From a virus: a stretch of DNA of 63,841 nt. Numbering within the stretch: the first letter of the stretch is position 1; the number at the start of each line of letters is the position of its first letter. The stretch is from IMG/VR virus record IMGVR_UViG_3300021168_000030, positions 1 to 63,841 of that record; one strand, given 5' to 3'. The notes under the pieces were generated by a model, which saw only the letters and a list, made by a program, of their open reading frames with translations, had not been told where the DNA came from and ran no database searches. This document shows positions 39,077 to 48,670 of the stretch, piece by piece. Position numbers and translations under genes: made by a program.

Positions 39077-40064
39077 TGACAACGACAAATACCAGAATCA
39101 TATCCCTGCCGCAGTTCGGCGGCAGTCGGAGCATGCCGATGAGATCGCCCGCGAGTTGGGGTTTGCCAATGTAGACGGGCCGGCGCCGGCGGATGGCGAT
39201 GACCAAACCCCGTCGGCCGATGCAGCTACTACAGTAGTTGAGCCGTCTGCACCGCCCGCGCCGTCCGACGAGTGGGAGCAGCGCTATCGTACGCTGCAGG
39301 GCAAATACGATGCTGAACTGCCCGCGCTCCGCGGTGAGCTTACATCGTTGCGAAATCTCATCGCGAACATGCAGACGCAGACGCCGCGCGAGCCGGCGCC
39401 GGCCGCCGACACTCCGCATGATTGGGCTGCGCCCAAGGAAGATGTCGAGGCGTATGGCGACGATCTCATCCAGGCCGTGCGCCGCTGGGCGGCCGCGGAG
39501 TTTCAGCCACGGATTAAGAAGCTCGAAGACGAGCTTACGCAGGTGCGCGGCGGTCAGACTGAGATCCGGACTGAGAACGGGCAGCAGCGCGTCATGAACG
39601 CGCTCGACGCCGATCCCGCGCTCGCCGGCAAATGGCGCGTGACTAATGACGATCCAGAATTTATTGCCTGGCTGAACCAGGTCGATCCCTTCGCTGGAGC
39701 GCTGCGTATGCAGCTCCTCCACGATGCCTTTGCCCGTGGCGATGCGGTTCGCACGGGCAATTTCTTTAAGACGTTCATCGCAGAGCATACCGCAGTGACC
39801 CAGCCTGCGGCGGCTCCTGGCCAGACCCCTCCGACAGAGGTCGCGGCCCGGCCGTCGCTGGAAGATATGGCTGCGCCTGGCCGGCTCTCCGGCCCGGCGC
39901 CTGGGAATGGCGGCGCTCCTACAGAGAAACGTATTTGGTCTAACCGCGAAATCAGTGCGTTCTACCGTGACTGCACCAGTGGGAAGTATGACGCGCGCGA
40001 GGCGGATAAGGTCCGCATCGAGGCGGACATATTCTCGGCAGCCGCGGAGGGACGCGTCCGGTAA
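39066..40064 (+). CDS. capsid scaffolding protein
   Basis: A 332-residue, acidic, mostly helical protein just before the coat gene. A charged coiled coil spans about 75-200, and the C-terminus is basic and helical, as coat-binding ends of scaffold proteins are. The palindrome lies in its N-terminal linker as Thr-Thr-Val-Val-Glu. Confidence 0.7.
   Translation: MPLDDNDKYQNHIPAAVRRQSEHADEIARELGFANVDGPAPADGDDQTPSADAATTVVEPSAPPAPSDEWEQRYRTLQGKYDAELPALRGELTSLRNLIANMQTQTPREPAPAADTPHDWAAPKEDVEAYGDDLIQAVRRWAAAEFQPRIKKLEDELTQVRGGQTEIRTENGQQRVMNALDADPALAGKWRVTNDDPEFIAWLNQVDPFAGALRMQLLHDAFARGDAVRTGNFFKTFIAEHTAVTQPAAAPGQTPPTEVAARPSLEDMAAPGRLSGPAPGNGGAPTEKRIWSNREISAFYRDCTSGKYDAREADKVRIEADIFSAAAEGRVR
39228..39238. 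promoter_or_regulatory. ACTACNGTAGT palindrome inside scaffold gene
   Basis: Exact copy with central A in the disordered linker of the scaffold gene. Confidence 0.6.
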
Positions 40065-40091
40065 CCGTCTCTCTGAGGGAGTCCTCTTCAC

Positions 40092-41126
40092 ATGCCTATT
40101 TCAGAAACTGGCGCAGGTAGTTTATACGGCGGCGCAAGTAGCTTAGCCCCGAGTCCAGCTTACTCGGGTAATCCGGCGACTGGTTCATTTGTCCCGGAAA
40201 TTTGGTCTGGTAAGCTCATTGAGAAGTTTTACTCCGCGACGGTATTGGCGGCTATTGCCAATACCGACTACGAAGGCGAGATCCGCAACATGGGCGACAA
40301 GGTCAAAATTAGGACCAAGCCGACCATTACGATCAGGCCCTATACCTTGGATCAGAATTTGCTGGTCGATCGGCCGTCTTCGAGCACGGTTGAGCTGCAA
40401 ATTAACTTCGCGTTCTACTTCAACGAAGTGCTCGACGACATCATGGAATTGCAGGCGGATATGAACCTGCTTTCTATGTGGGCGGACGACGCCAGTGAGC
40501 AGCTCAAGATCACGATCGATACGCAGGTGCTGGCTGGTATGGCTGGGTACGCTACCGGTGTTACTGTTAATGGACCCGGTGGCGGTTCTCCGACCAATCC
40601 GCTTGGTACAATCGCCGCTGCGAATGTGGGTGCGGCGGCGGGTAAGATCACTGCGGGTTACAATATGGGGGCCTCCGCCGCACCGATTGCTCTGACGCCG
40701 TCTAACGCCCTTGATTTTATTGTAGATGCCGGAAGTGTGTTAGATGAGCAGAACATCCCGGAAACTGGGCGTTGGATGATCATTCCGGCGTGGCTCGCTG
40801 GTATGATTAAGAAGTCCGATCTGCGCAATGCCAGCATCTCCGGCGATGGCGTATCGCTGATGCGCAACGGCCGGCTTGGCATGATCGACCGGTTCACGCT
40901 ATATGCGTCGAATCTGCTGCCGCTGGGAACGGCTGGTGTCGACCCGACGGCGACGGCGATCTTTGCCGGTCATCCGCACGGACTGACTTTCGCGTCTCAG
41001 ATTAGTAAGGTCGAGACGCTGCGGTCGGAGCAGACCTTCGGTACGCTGTTGCGTGGTTTGCAGGTCTTCGGTGCTCAGATCCTCGACGGCATCGCGCTTG
41101 TCGAGCTTTGGGCTATCAAAGGCTGA
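40092..41126 (+). CDS. major capsid protein
   Basis: A 344-residue coat protein, placed after the scaffold and expected to be the most abundant virion protein. The N-terminus is a Gly/Ser/Pro-rich arm, followed by an alpha/beta body with the E-loop-like segment Lys-Val-Lys-Ile-Arg-Thr-Lys-Pro near residue 75. An HK97-like fold is inferred. Confidence 0.8.
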   Translation: MPISETGAGSLYGGASSLAPSPAYSGNPATGSFVPEIWSGKLIEKFYSATVLAAIANTDYEGEIRNMGDKVKIRTKPTITIRPYTLDQNLLVDRPSSSTVELQINFAFYFNEVLDDIMELQADMNLLSMWADDASEQLKITIDTQVLAGMAGYATGVTVNGPGGGSPTNPLGTIAAANVGAAAGKITAGYNMGASAAPIALTPSNALDFIVDAGSVLDEQNIPETGRWMIIPAWLAGMIKKSDLRNASISGDGVSLMRNGRLGMIDRFTLYASNLLPLGTAGVDPTATAIFAGHPHGLTFASQISKVETLRSEQTFGTLLRGLQVFGAQILDGIALVELWAIKG

Positions 41127-41132
41127 TTAGTA

Positions 41133-41143
41133 ACTATAGTAGT
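41133..41143. promoter_or_regulatory. palindrome variant ACTATAGTAGT after coat gene
   Basis: One mismatch to consensus, seven bases past the coat stop and 24 bases before the next ATG. Confidence 0.45.
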
Positions 41144-41167
41144 GGTGATTAACCTAGGAGAGTAAAC

Positions 41168-41488
41168 ATGGCAGAGACTAAGAAGGTTATGTCGATGAAG
41201 GGAATCATTGGCGAGTTGGCGGATGATATTGAGGGCTCTCTACTGGCTATGCATGCGGGGATGAGGGCTGGCGACCAAACGGCTATCAATACTGCGTCGG
41301 AGGCACTTGAGGATCATATTCGGGAGTTGCGAATTATGGCTGATACTCTTCCGGATCCTGAGCCTCTGCCTCTGCCGCCTATTGTAGGTACTGCGCTTAC
41401 ACCTGTGCCTGAACCTGTGCTTGAACCTGTGCCTGAACCTGTGCCTGAACCTACGCCTCCTCCATCTTCCGAGCCTGCGCCTGCGTAG
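41168..41488 (+). CDS. helical protein with Pro-Glu repeat tail
   Basis: A 106-residue protein. Residues 8-60 form two helices. The tail is a tandem 12-base repeat encoding Pro-Glu-Pro-Val, about five copies. It may be a head decoration or linker protein. AGGAG precedes the ATG. Confidence 0.55.
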   Translation: MAETKKVMSMKGIIGELADDIEGSLLAMHAGMRAGDQTAINTASEALEDHIRELRIMADTLPDPEPLPLPPIVGTALTPVPEPVLEPVPEPVPEPTPPPSSEPAPA

Positions 41489-41514
41489 GAGGTAATTGAT
41501 CGGGAGTTACTTGC

Positions 41515-41883
41515 GTGGCGCTGACAATCGGCGGCCTGCTGACTGAGGCAAGGGGAATACTCAACGATGTAGTCCCCTTGTCCGGCGGCGTCACGCGCTA
41601 TTCCGATCAGGATCTAGTCGCGGCGTTTAACGACGCGCTGCTGCAGGCCCGGGGTAAGCGGCCCGATCTATTTTTATCGATGGGACTTCGCAATCCGGTT
41701 CCTCAGTATGTGATGCCTTATGACGCCAATACGGTGTTTCCGCTCGATCCAATGGTCTATCCAGCCTTTAAGTATTACGTCGTTGGGTTGTCAGAGCTAC
41801 GTGAAGACACCTTCGCGGATGATGGGCGTGCGACCACGCTGATGAACAAATTCGCTAGTCAGCTCCTACAGGTAGCGAGCTGA
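41515..41883 (+). CDS. head-tail adaptor (DUF6682-like)
   Basis: A 122-residue protein from a GTG. An N-terminal helix with Ala-Arg-Gly-Ile-Leu-Asn-Asp and Arg-Tyr-Ser-Asp-Gln resembles podovirus adaptor proteins (DUF6682-like) that sit under the portal. Its stop is directly followed by the next start. Confidence 0.6.
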   Translation: MALTIGGLLTEARGILNDVVPLSGGVTRYSDQDLVAAFNDALLQARGKRPDLFLSMGLRNPVPQYVMPYDANTVFPLDPMVYPAFKYYVVGLSELREDTFADDGRATTLMNKFASQLLQVAS

Positions 41884-42533
41884 TGGCAGCGACGGTAACT
41901 CCGACGTATGATCTGACGATTGCTACCGGCCCTAGCCCGGATTTGCAGCGGCTCTACGACAACGTGCAGGCCGGCGTGCCGGCGGTCGCACTCCCGCTGA
42001 TCACGCTCCAAACATGGAATACGATCGAGGAGTTTTACCTGCGCTCGACTGTGCGGCGCGCGGAAGTCATCTGGACGATGGGGCCCGGCGCAAATACGGT
42101 TGACTTCAACCCATTCGACGAGGATTGGCTGGTCGCCTGGATATTGGATCTAGGCCCTGCATACGGCGTGCCGAATCTTCCCTCTAGCACGAGTGTCTCC
42201 GGATATGATCTCAGGGTCTACCCACCTGCTGTGTTGCGGGATATCCATAATCCCGTCTCTACTCAGACTCGAACCGGCGGCGCGCTGCTGGCGCTGAAGC
42301 CGGTCAGCCTCGACATTGAGTTTCCATCGGAGCTGTGGATGCATTGGTTCGATGTCATCCTCGATGGCGTGCTAGCCCGGCTGTATGGGATGCCGTCTAA
42401 GCCTTTCTCCAATCCGCAATTGGGGACTTATCACAGTACGCGCTACCGCGGCGGTATACGGCGGGCACGTGCCACCGTTAGCGGTGGCCGCTGGTGTTTT
42501 CCTTATTTCTCACGAGGACACAGAAAGCAATGA
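41883..42533 (+). CDS. tail adaptor or tail-tube protein
   Basis: A 216-residue protein next to the adaptor gene, with mixed beta and helix and a basic end. Position suggests a tail attachment protein. The last codon overlaps the next ATG as ATGA. Confidence 0.5.
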   Translation: MAATVTPTYDLTIATGPSPDLQRLYDNVQAGVPAVALPLITLQTWNTIEEFYLRSTVRRAEVIWTMGPGANTVDFNPFDEDWLVAWILDLGPAYGVPNLPSSTSVSGYDLRVYPPAVLRDIHNPVSTQTRTGGALLALKPVSLDIEFPSELWMHWFDVILDGVLARLYGMPSKPFSNPQLGTYHSTRYRGGIRRARATVSGGRWCFPYFSRGHRKQ

Positions 42534-43051
42534 GCATGAATGGCGCAGTTAAAGTCCACGGTAGGTACGATGTCGTCTGCATTGGGCCGGACGGAAACGA
42601 AAAGTGGCGTGACCACATTGATAACGTGGTTGCTACAATCGGCAAGAATTTTGCTTTGGACACTTACCTAGCCGGCAGTGCCTACACAGTGACCGGTCCT
42701 TTTATGGGGCTCATCAGTTCCGTCAGTTTCTCTGCTGTGGCCGCGGGCGATACTATGGCCTCGCACGCCGGCTGGCTGGAAGCGGGGAGCACCAACGCTC
42801 CGTCGTTTGCCGCGCGCGGCACGTGTGCGTGGAGTGCTGCGGCCGGTGGTTCCAAGGCGCTGTCGGCTAATATCAGCTTCTCGATCACGGCCGCCGGTAC
42901 GGTTCAAGGCGGTTTCATCGTCTTTGGCTCGGGTGCTGTCAATACACTTATGAGCACCGCTGGCGTGCTCTACTCGGCGGGCACCTTCGCTACGGCTAGG
43001 GCCGTTAATAACGGGGACACTCTACAAGTTAGCTACACGGCTTCGATGTAA
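42530..43051 (+). CDS. beta-rich virion protein of unknown function
   Basis: A 173-residue protein from the ATG at 42530. After a Lys-Val-x-Gly-Arg-Tyr start it is almost wholly beta and Ser/Ala/Thr-rich, like a decoration or tail protein. Exact role is unknown. Confidence 0.5.
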   Translation: MSMNGAVKVHGRYDVVCIGPDGNEKWRDHIDNVVATIGKNFALDTYLAGSAYTVTGPFMGLISSVSFSAVAAGDTMASHAGWLEAGSTNAPSFAARGTCAWSAAAGGSKALSANISFSITAAGTVQGGFIVFGSGAVNTLMSTAGVLYSAGTFATARAVNNGDTLQVSYTASM

Positions 43052-43078
43052 TTTATCGGTTCGGCACCTAGGACTACT

Positions 43079-44107
43079 ATGGCTGCCACCGATATTGAGC
43101 TGTCGATTGGTGGCCAGACCGTTCTGTCGATTGGCGGCCAGACCGTTCTCGATATTGGCGGCACTTCGTCTTTAACAGAAGTCGCGACGGCAGTAGACGC
43201 TGTCAACGCAACGGTTATTTATCGCGTATCTTTGACTGAGGCTGCGGCGGCCGTCGATGCTGTCGGAGCGGCGGTGCTCTATACGGTAACTTTGACCGAG
43301 GCCGCGACGGCTGGCGCCGCCATTAGTTCGACGGCGCCTTTGGTCGAGGCCGCGACGGCCGTTGACGCTATCAGTGCGACGGTGCGCTATGCGGTAGTAA
43401 CCTTAACCGAGGCTGCGACGGCAGTAGACGTTGTAAACGCAACGGCTACTTATAGATTACCTTTGACTGAGGCCGCGGCGGCCGGCGACGCTATGAGTGC
43501 AGTGACCGGCACTGGCTCATTCTTATCAGAAGCCGCGACGGCAGCAGATGCTGTAAGTACTACGCTTATTGGCGCTCCATCCTTAGCAGAAGCTGCGACG
43601 GCCGCCGACGCTATTAGCGTGAAGGTGCTCTATACAGCAGCTTTGACCGAGGCTGCATCTGTTGGCGATGCCGTAAGGCTGATAACTGCGCCGGCTATCG
43701 TAGGTTTGGTTGAGGCTGCAGTTGCCGCCGACGCTATAGATGTGTCAACTGCGTATGCGGCGATTCTGATTGAGGCCGCGATGGCCGGCGACCTTGTAGG
43801 CGCGACGGCTGGGGGTGTTGCAGAGCAATTCGTCATTGCGTTTAGCGGTCTGCTGCCGCCATTGATTACGAATACAGTCAAGGTATCGGCTGATCAGATG
43901 TTTTTGGTGCCATATAAAAGAGCTTCTTCAGGAGGAACACCATTGACCCTGGCTCAGGCAGTAGCTCAGGCAGTAACGCTGGCTCCGACAGTGGTGCCAG
44001 GTCAGACGTTTGTAGTTGGTGGCTACATGTTCTTTGTTGACACTGATGGCGGCTTGAAGATTCGGGCGCCTGATGGTACGGTTATCACTCTAGTAGGGAG
44101 TCACTAA
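43079..44107 (+). CDS. repeat-rich fibre-like protein
   Basis: A 342-residue protein. Residues 35-250 hold about ten imperfect repeats of roughly 20 residues built on Glu-Ala-Ala-Thr-Ala-x-Asp-Ala-Val. The N-terminus also has a short tandem Ile-Gly-Gly-Gln-Thr-Val-Leu repeat. The C-terminal 70 residues are a beta domain. A fibre or head-surface role is likely. Confidence 0.6.
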   Translation: MAATDIELSIGGQTVLSIGGQTVLDIGGTSSLTEVATAVDAVNATVIYRVSLTEAAAAVDAVGAAVLYTVTLTEAATAGAAISSTAPLVEAATAVDAISATVRYAVVTLTEAATAVDVVNATATYRLPLTEAAAAGDAMSAVTGTGSFLSEAATAADAVSTTLIGAPSLAEAATAADAISVKVLYTAALTEAASVGDAVRLITAPAIVGLVEAAVAADAIDVSTAYAAILIEAAMAGDLVGATAGGVAEQFVIAFSGLLPPLITNTVKVSADQMFLVPYKRASSGGTPLTLAQAVAQAVTLAPTVVPGQTFVVGGYMFFVDTDGGLKIRAPDGTVITLVGSH

Positions 44108-44108
44108 G

Positions 44109-44729
44109 ATGTTCTGTAAGTGTCATGTTTGCCGGTCAAGCCGACGGCAAGCTTTATGGCTAACGCCCGTCATCTTCTTCGGGATAATGGGTATAACCTA
44201 CGCGGCTTACCAGCCGGGCTTTCTCATCCCTTCGAATAATTTGTCGGACGTGACTGTGGTTGCGACCGCGAGGACAAACCTTGGTCTTGGTACGGCCGCG
44301 GTGAAGGCGGCATCGAACGCCGCGGACGCTACCGTGGCCTCGGTTACTGGTTCCTACACCGTCGGCCACGTGGCGACCTATGCCGATACGACTGGTTCTC
44401 TGCAGGACGGCGGCGCAGCTTCCGTGGCTCCTACAGTGGCACTGGCAGCGACTTCGGCGGGGATTACTCTGGCGTCGACACCTAACCTGACCACCATTGT
44501 GAGCAATACCACGGTAACTTCGGCAACGCTACCGAGCGCCATCACTGTGGGCGCCGGGTTCCGCGAATGCATCAAGGACGGAACGGAAGATTTTAACGCG
44601 CACAATGTCACGCTCAAAAGCACGGCTGGAACGATCGACGGTGTGGCTGCGGCGACTGGAATCGTAATGAACCAGACACACCAAGAGATGTGCGCTATCA
44701 GCGACGGCACCAATTGGTTTGTTGAGTGA
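44109..44729 (+). CDS. tail-fibre-like protein with N-terminal hydrophobic anchor
   Basis: A 206-residue protein with two Cys near the N-terminus and a hydrophobic segment (about 16-32). The fibre motif Asn-Leu-Ser-Asp-Val-x10-Leu-Gly-Leu-Gly follows, then a Thr/Ala-rich beta region. It is the first of a row of fibre-like proteins with export-like N-termini. Confidence 0.55.
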   Translation: MFCKCHVCRSSRRQALWLTPVIFFGIMGITYAAYQPGFLIPSNNLSDVTVVATARTNLGLGTAAVKAASNAADATVASVTGSYTVGHVATYADTTGSLQDGGAASVAPTVALAATSAGITLASTPNLTTIVSNTTVTSATLPSAITVGAGFRECIKDGTEDFNAHNVTLKSTAGTIDGVAAATGIVMNQTHQEMCAISDGTNWFVE

Positions 44730-44738
44730 TGGCTCGGT

Positions 44739-45707
44739 ATGCGGAGCTTTTTACTCGCTGCCAGTTTAGCAACAATTATTTTGACTGGAGGCGCCAAGGC
44801 AGCTTATAACGTCCCTAATGTGATCCAGGGCGGGCTCACTGTTAGCGGACAGCTTTTAACGAATGCTGGTTTGGGGCTGGGCGGCTCTGCGACAGGCAAC
44901 GCCTTCTCGTCAATGACATCGAATACAAATACACTATTTCCTTCGACAGCGACAACGACCTATACATTTAGCGACCATTTTGCAGGTCTGCGCGAAATGG
45001 ATCTGTGGAACGATGACTCGGTGGCTACTACGTCGTTCAACTTTTATCAGATGACGGGCACGGGTGCGGCGACATTAGAGGCGTCGCTGGCGCTCGCTGG
45101 CCTGACGTTGGGGAAGAGCATCCCGCTGATCTTGTCGGGCGCGACTTCAGGCACAACCACTGTGCAGGCGCCCGCCGTTGCGTCAGGCACACTGACTCTG
45201 CCGGCGGCCACCGATACCTTGGTTGGCAAGGCGACGACGGATACGCTGACGAACAAGACGCTGACAGACGAGATCAATCAGGAGTTCGAGGTTAGCACCG
45301 CAGCCATCACTTTTACCAGCAATACTACGCTAGCGACAGTTACGGGCCTGTCGCAGGCTTTGACGGCGGGCAAGACCTACAACTGCCATGGCCATCTGAC
45401 GGTCACTGCGGGAAATGCAACTGCGGGAATTAAGGTCGCTATGGTTGGGACGGGTAGTTTGACAGCTACTAGTAGCAGCTTTGTGTTTATCAATCACAAT
45501 GCCGCGGTCATAAATTCAGTGACAACGGAAACTGTTCTTGGAACGGCCGCCGGCACTACTGCAGCGGTAACCGACATTTTCATGGATGGCGCCATTGTCG
45601 TAAATGTTGCCGGGACGATCAATTTTCAGGCGGCGCAGAATGTCTCTAACGCAACCGGCACGACGATCGGTCAAAATTCGACAATGAATTGTGTTCGCGT
45701 AAATTAG
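44739..45707 (+). CDS. secreted fibre-like protein
   Basis: A 322-residue protein with a Sec signal peptide cut after Ala-Lys-Ala (residue 21). The mature part is Thr/Ala/Gly-rich beta, with the Leu-Thr-Asn-Lys-Thr-Leu-Thr-Asp motif of tail fibres and two Cys. Signal peptides are not expected on virion fibres. Confidence 0.6.
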   Translation: MRSFLLAASLATIILTGGAKAAYNVPNVIQGGLTVSGQLLTNAGLGLGGSATGNAFSSMTSNTNTLFPSTATTTYTFSDHFAGLREMDLWNDDSVATTSFNFYQMTGTGAATLEASLALAGLTLGKSIPLILSGATSGTTTVQAPAVASGTLTLPAATDTLVGKATTDTLTNKTLTDEINQEFEVSTAAITFTSNTTLATVTGLSQALTAGKTYNCHGHLTVTAGNATAGIKVAMVGTGSLTATSSSFVFINHNAAVINSVTTETVLGTAAGTTAAVTDIFMDGAIVVNVAGTINFQAAQNVSNATGTTIGQNSTMNCVRVN

Positions 45708-45762
45708 TGATGTTGTTGCTGCTCAATGCGTGTATGGTGCTGATTTTACCGAGGAGTCACTG

Positions 45763-46464
45763 ATGTATATTGGTAGGATTATAAAAGAAACCAACGACAT
45801 CCGCGAGGTCACTATTGACCTGTCGCGGTGGCTCGATCTTGGCGAGCTCGTAGGCCGCGTAAATATTTTGCCGGTGGCGCTGACGACGTTCAACAGCGCG
45901 GTGTTGAACACTGGCACTGGCACTTTCCAGTTAATTGAGGACCTTTCTGTACCGCCGCCGCTCGCTTCGCCGCCTCCGCCCGATATTACGCCGCTGGCTA
46001 TATCGCAAGTGTCTAGCGACGGTGTGAGGGTGCGTATGATGCTGGCCGCTGGGACGCCTGGGCTCGCTTATACAGCCTCAGTGCTGGCGGTCTCTAATTC
46101 ATCACCCCGCCAAAAAGAACTCGACGTTCTGGTGATCGTCGTGGCGTCGCTTAACATACTTCAGCCTTCGGGGCCCCCTCCAATGACTCAGGTTGTTTCC
46201 GGGAATACGGTACTACCGATAGGGTTTTCTGGCCTTGTGGTTGTACAGAACATCGGTGGCGGATCGATCACGATCACGCTCCCCCAGAATCCAACTGTCG
46301 GGCAGGCAGTCCGCGGGGTAGATGATACGGGGAATGCCGGGGTTAGTCCGATCCATTGGCAGAGCGCGGACGGCAGTCCTATCGTCAATCAAGTGATATT
46401 TGATTTCACCGACAACTTCCAGTCTGCGACGTTTACGTGGACTGGCAGCAGATGGAGTCTATAA
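45763..46464 (+). CDS. beta-rich virion-region protein
   Basis: A 233-residue protein from the ATG at 45763 after GAGGAG, which follows an in-frame extension lacking support. A Pro-rich hinge near 65-80 separates two beta domains. No signal peptide. Function is unknown. Confidence 0.5.
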   Translation: MYIGRIIKETNDIREVTIDLSRWLDLGELVGRVNILPVALTTFNSAVLNTGTGTFQLIEDLSVPPPLASPPPPDITPLAISQVSSDGVRVRMMLAAGTPGLAYTASVLAVSNSSPRQKELDVLVIVVASLNILQPSGPPPMTQVVSGNTVLPIGFSGLVVVQNIGGGSITITLPQNPTVGQAVRGVDDTGNAGVSPIHWQSADGSPIVNQVIFDFTDNFQSATFTWTGSRWSL

Positions 46465-46468
46465 AGCC

Positions 46469-47800
46469 ATGTTACGCTTAGCTACTACGGTAGTGGTATT
46501 TTTGCTTGGGTTATGGGCTGCACCGGCGCATGCCGATAACCCGGGTGTTTGCCCGGTGAATACGGTGTACGCTGGTCCGGGCAGCGGCGGCGGGGCGGTT
46601 CCTAAGTGTCGACCGTTGGTAGATGCGGATATGCCGGGCGCACTCTCTTCGTTCCCGGATACTTGCCCGGCTGGTACGGTCTATGCTGGCCCGCCTACCG
46701 GCACTCCGTCGGTGGGGACGTGCCGCCCATTGGTCTTCAGTGACATATCTGCGCTGCTGCCGATTCCGAGTACCTGCTTAGCAAACACTATATTCGCTGG
46801 GCCACCCAGCGGTGTCGCGGTGGCGCCGGCGTGTCGCGGGCTGGTGTCGAATGACTTCCCGCCGTCGCTTACGATGGGCGGGGATTTGAGTGGTCCGTTT
46901 CAAAATCCGACGGTTTCTAGGATCCTTGGGAAGGTGCCGGCCGCGTCGGCAACGACCGACACTACCAACGCCAACAATATCGTTAATGGCGTTTTAAACT
47001 CTAGATTGCTGCAAGGCGCTTATCCTGGAATTTCTCAGGCTGGATTTCCGACGCTGACAGTTCCTAATCTAGTTGTCGACTCTACATTAGGCGGCAGTGG
47101 TAATATCGCGATAGACAATAACCATCTCTTCGTTATAAAAAATACTGGTGGCGCGTATTCTTCTGCGTTGTCATTAGATAGTGGTAATAACCTTCTTGTC
47201 GGCGGTGTACTTGCTTCCGGCGGTGTGTATTTTTATTCTAACAATAGGGAGCAAGGGCATTTTGACGGGGGTGGGAATATATTTTTAGGTGGAAATACAG
47301 TACAACTCGGATCGTCGCCTAGACAACTTATATATGCGTCGACTGGTACTCCTGGTTTATATGTCCTTAACTCCCCCGCAAATAGCTATGTTGCGGCGGC
47401 AGACAATGGGACCGTCATCTTACATATATCTACCGGGGAGAACTGCACATATAGCGGTGGCGCGAGCATCGGGTGTTCTTCCGATAAGAGCTATAAAACT
47501 GGAAAGCCGCTAAAGGCCGCCGGGATCGTACCGAGCGCGCAGGCTACTGACACAATGACATCGGCGATCAATGCGCTGACTCCGATTTCTTATACCTGGA
47601 ACGGCGATAAAAATCACCAACAGCATCTTGGGTTCAATGCTGAGGACGTTGGGGCGATATTCCCGCAGCTCGTACACACTAGCCCGGACGGGACTATGAC
47701 CCTTGATTACGCGGGGCTGATCGCGCCGCTGGTCCAGTCGGTACAGGAGCTCTCCGCGCGCGTCGATGCTTTGGAGGCGGCGGCGAAAAAGGGGCCCTAG
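46469..47800 (+). CDS. secreted tail-spike-like protein with S74 chaperone domain
   Basis: A 443-residue protein. A signal peptide ends at Ala-His-Ala (residue 22) and its core holds the palindrome. Three Cys-bounded repeats follow (Thr-Val-Tyr-Ala-Gly-Pro then Cys-Arg-Pro-Leu-Val). A beta middle leads to a C-terminal peptidase S74-like intramolecular chaperone (about 335-443) with Ser-Asp-Lys-Ser-Tyr-Lys and a final coiled coil. S74 domains trimerise fibres and then cut themselves off. Confidence 0.7.
   Translation: MLRLATTVVVFLLGLWAAPAHADNPGVCPVNTVYAGPGSGGGAVPKCRPLVDADMPGALSSFPDTCPAGTVYAGPPTGTPSVGTCRPLVFSDISALLPIPSTCLANTIFAGPPSGVAVAPACRGLVSNDFPPSLTMGGDLSGPFQNPTVSRILGKVPAASATTDTTNANNIVNGVLNSRLLQGAYPGISQAGFPTLTVPNLVVDSTLGGSGNIAIDNNHLFVIKNTGGAYSSALSLDSGNNLLVGGVLASGGVYFYSNNREQGHFDGGGNIFLGGNTVQLGSSPRQLIYASTGTPGLYVLNSPANSYVAAADNGTVILHISTGENCTYSGGASIGCSSDKSYKTGKPLKAAGIVPSAQATDTMTSAINALTPISYTWNGDKNHQQHLGFNAEDVGAIFPQLVHTSPDGTMTLDYAGLIAPLVQSVQELSARVDALEAAAKKGP
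46484..46494. promoter_or_regulatory. ACTACNGTAGT palindrome in signal-peptide codons
   Basis: Exact copy with central G, encoding Thr-Thr-Val-Val in the hydrophobic core of a signal peptide, 12 bases past the ATG. Confidence 0.55.
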
Positions 47801-47837
47801 CAACTACAGTTGCTATAGCTTTTCCCCGGTGCTATAT

Positions 47838-47848
47838 ACTACAGTAGT
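47838..47848. promoter_or_regulatory. ACTACNGTAGT palindrome upstream of 47863
   Basis: Exact copy with central A, 14 bases before the ATG and directly ahead of GTAGGAGG. A related CAACTACAGTTG lies at about 47810-47821. Confidence 0.7.
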
Positions 47849-47862
47849 GGTAGGAGGTTTTG

Positions 47863-48081
47863 ATGGCTAAAGGTTCAGGTAAACCAGGCATGAAGTCGGT
47901 CGACGAAGCGTCCCGTGGGTCGAACCCGGCGAATAATTCAGGCGGGCATCCCGGCGGGAGCCGGCCGCAGTCACCGATCCCCGGGCCAGCGAGCCCTGGT
48001 ATGCCGATCGCAAGGAAGAAGGCTCTTGCGAAGAAGAATATTCCTGACCGCGGGAGTTCGTTTCCCGGTCTCGTCCGATAG
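47863..48081 (+). CDS. small basic disordered protein
   Basis: A 72-residue Gly/Pro/Lys-rich protein after TAGGAGG. It resembles the other small basic peptides in the structural block and may pack with DNA or act in assembly. Confidence 0.5.
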   Translation: MAKGSGKPGMKSVDEASRGSNPANNSGGHPGGSRPQSPIPGPASPGMPIARKKALAKKNIPDRGSSFPGLVR

Positions 48082-48091
48082 GAGAGTCTCA

Positions 48092-48442
48092 ATGCCCTCG
48101 TTTCAAAATCCGGATGGCAGCTTCTTCGAGGAAGCCACTGGTGATCCGATCATGGTGGTAACAAACCCCACTAGCCCGGTTAAGATGGGGCAGGGGAATC
48201 GGTCGTTGTACGTTAATAATCCGCCAGCGACTTTAGCTATTTGGCTCCCCAATGTGGATACGAACTCGCCGGGTATAGGCAACACCGTCACTATCGGTTT
48301 TTCGGCTGCTCCCACTACGCTTACGTGGGCCGACGCTCGGGGAAATGCCGTAACTGGTCCAAACGCCGCTACTTCGGCTGCTAGCGCGCCTATTTTTCGA
48401 TGGATTCGTGCGCCTGTCAATGCGTGGAAGTTCTGGAAGTAG
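48092..48442 (+). CDS. beta-rich virion-region protein
   Basis: A 116-residue protein from the ATG at 48092 after GGAGAG. Frames starting earlier overlap the preceding gene. It is beta-rich with Trp and Asn and no signal peptide. Function is unknown. Confidence 0.55.
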   Translation: MPSFQNPDGSFFEEATGDPIMVVTNPTSPVKMGQGNRSLYVNNPPATLAIWLPNVDTNSPGIGNTVTIGFSAAPTTLTWADARGNAVTGPNAATSAASAPIFRWIRAPVNAWKFWK

Positions 48443-48445
48443 CCT

Positions 48446-48670
48446 ATGCCCCGCCTTACCCCATCAGGTAAGAAAACCGCGGTCGCCGACGTTGAGGACA
48501 AGCTCAAGCGTCGGTATCCCCGTAATCCGAAAGCAGTTTTCGGCACCCTCAATAAGATCGGCCTCATGAAGGGCAACAAGGCGACTGCGAAGGGCAACAA
48601 GGCGACTGCGAAGGGGGTGAAGGCAACTAAGTCGAATCCATCAGGCAGCACGCAGGACAGACAGAAATGA
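48446..48670 (+). CDS. small Lys-rich protein with tandem repeat
   Basis: A 74-residue basic protein. A 21-base tandem duplication encodes Lys-Gly-Asn-Lys-Ala-Thr-Ala twice. It could bind DNA or RNA. Its stop overlaps the next start. Confidence 0.5.
   Translation: MPRLTPSGKKTAVADVEDKLKRRYPRNPKAVFGTLNKIGLMKGNKATAKGNKATAKGVKATKSNPSGSTQDRQK

Noticed and set aside
38832-40091. A 419-codon minus-strand ORF opposite the scaffold gene
   Set aside because: It is antisense to well-supported genes, has an Arg/Leu-rich composition typical of shadow frames in GC-rich DNA, and lacks a ribosome site.
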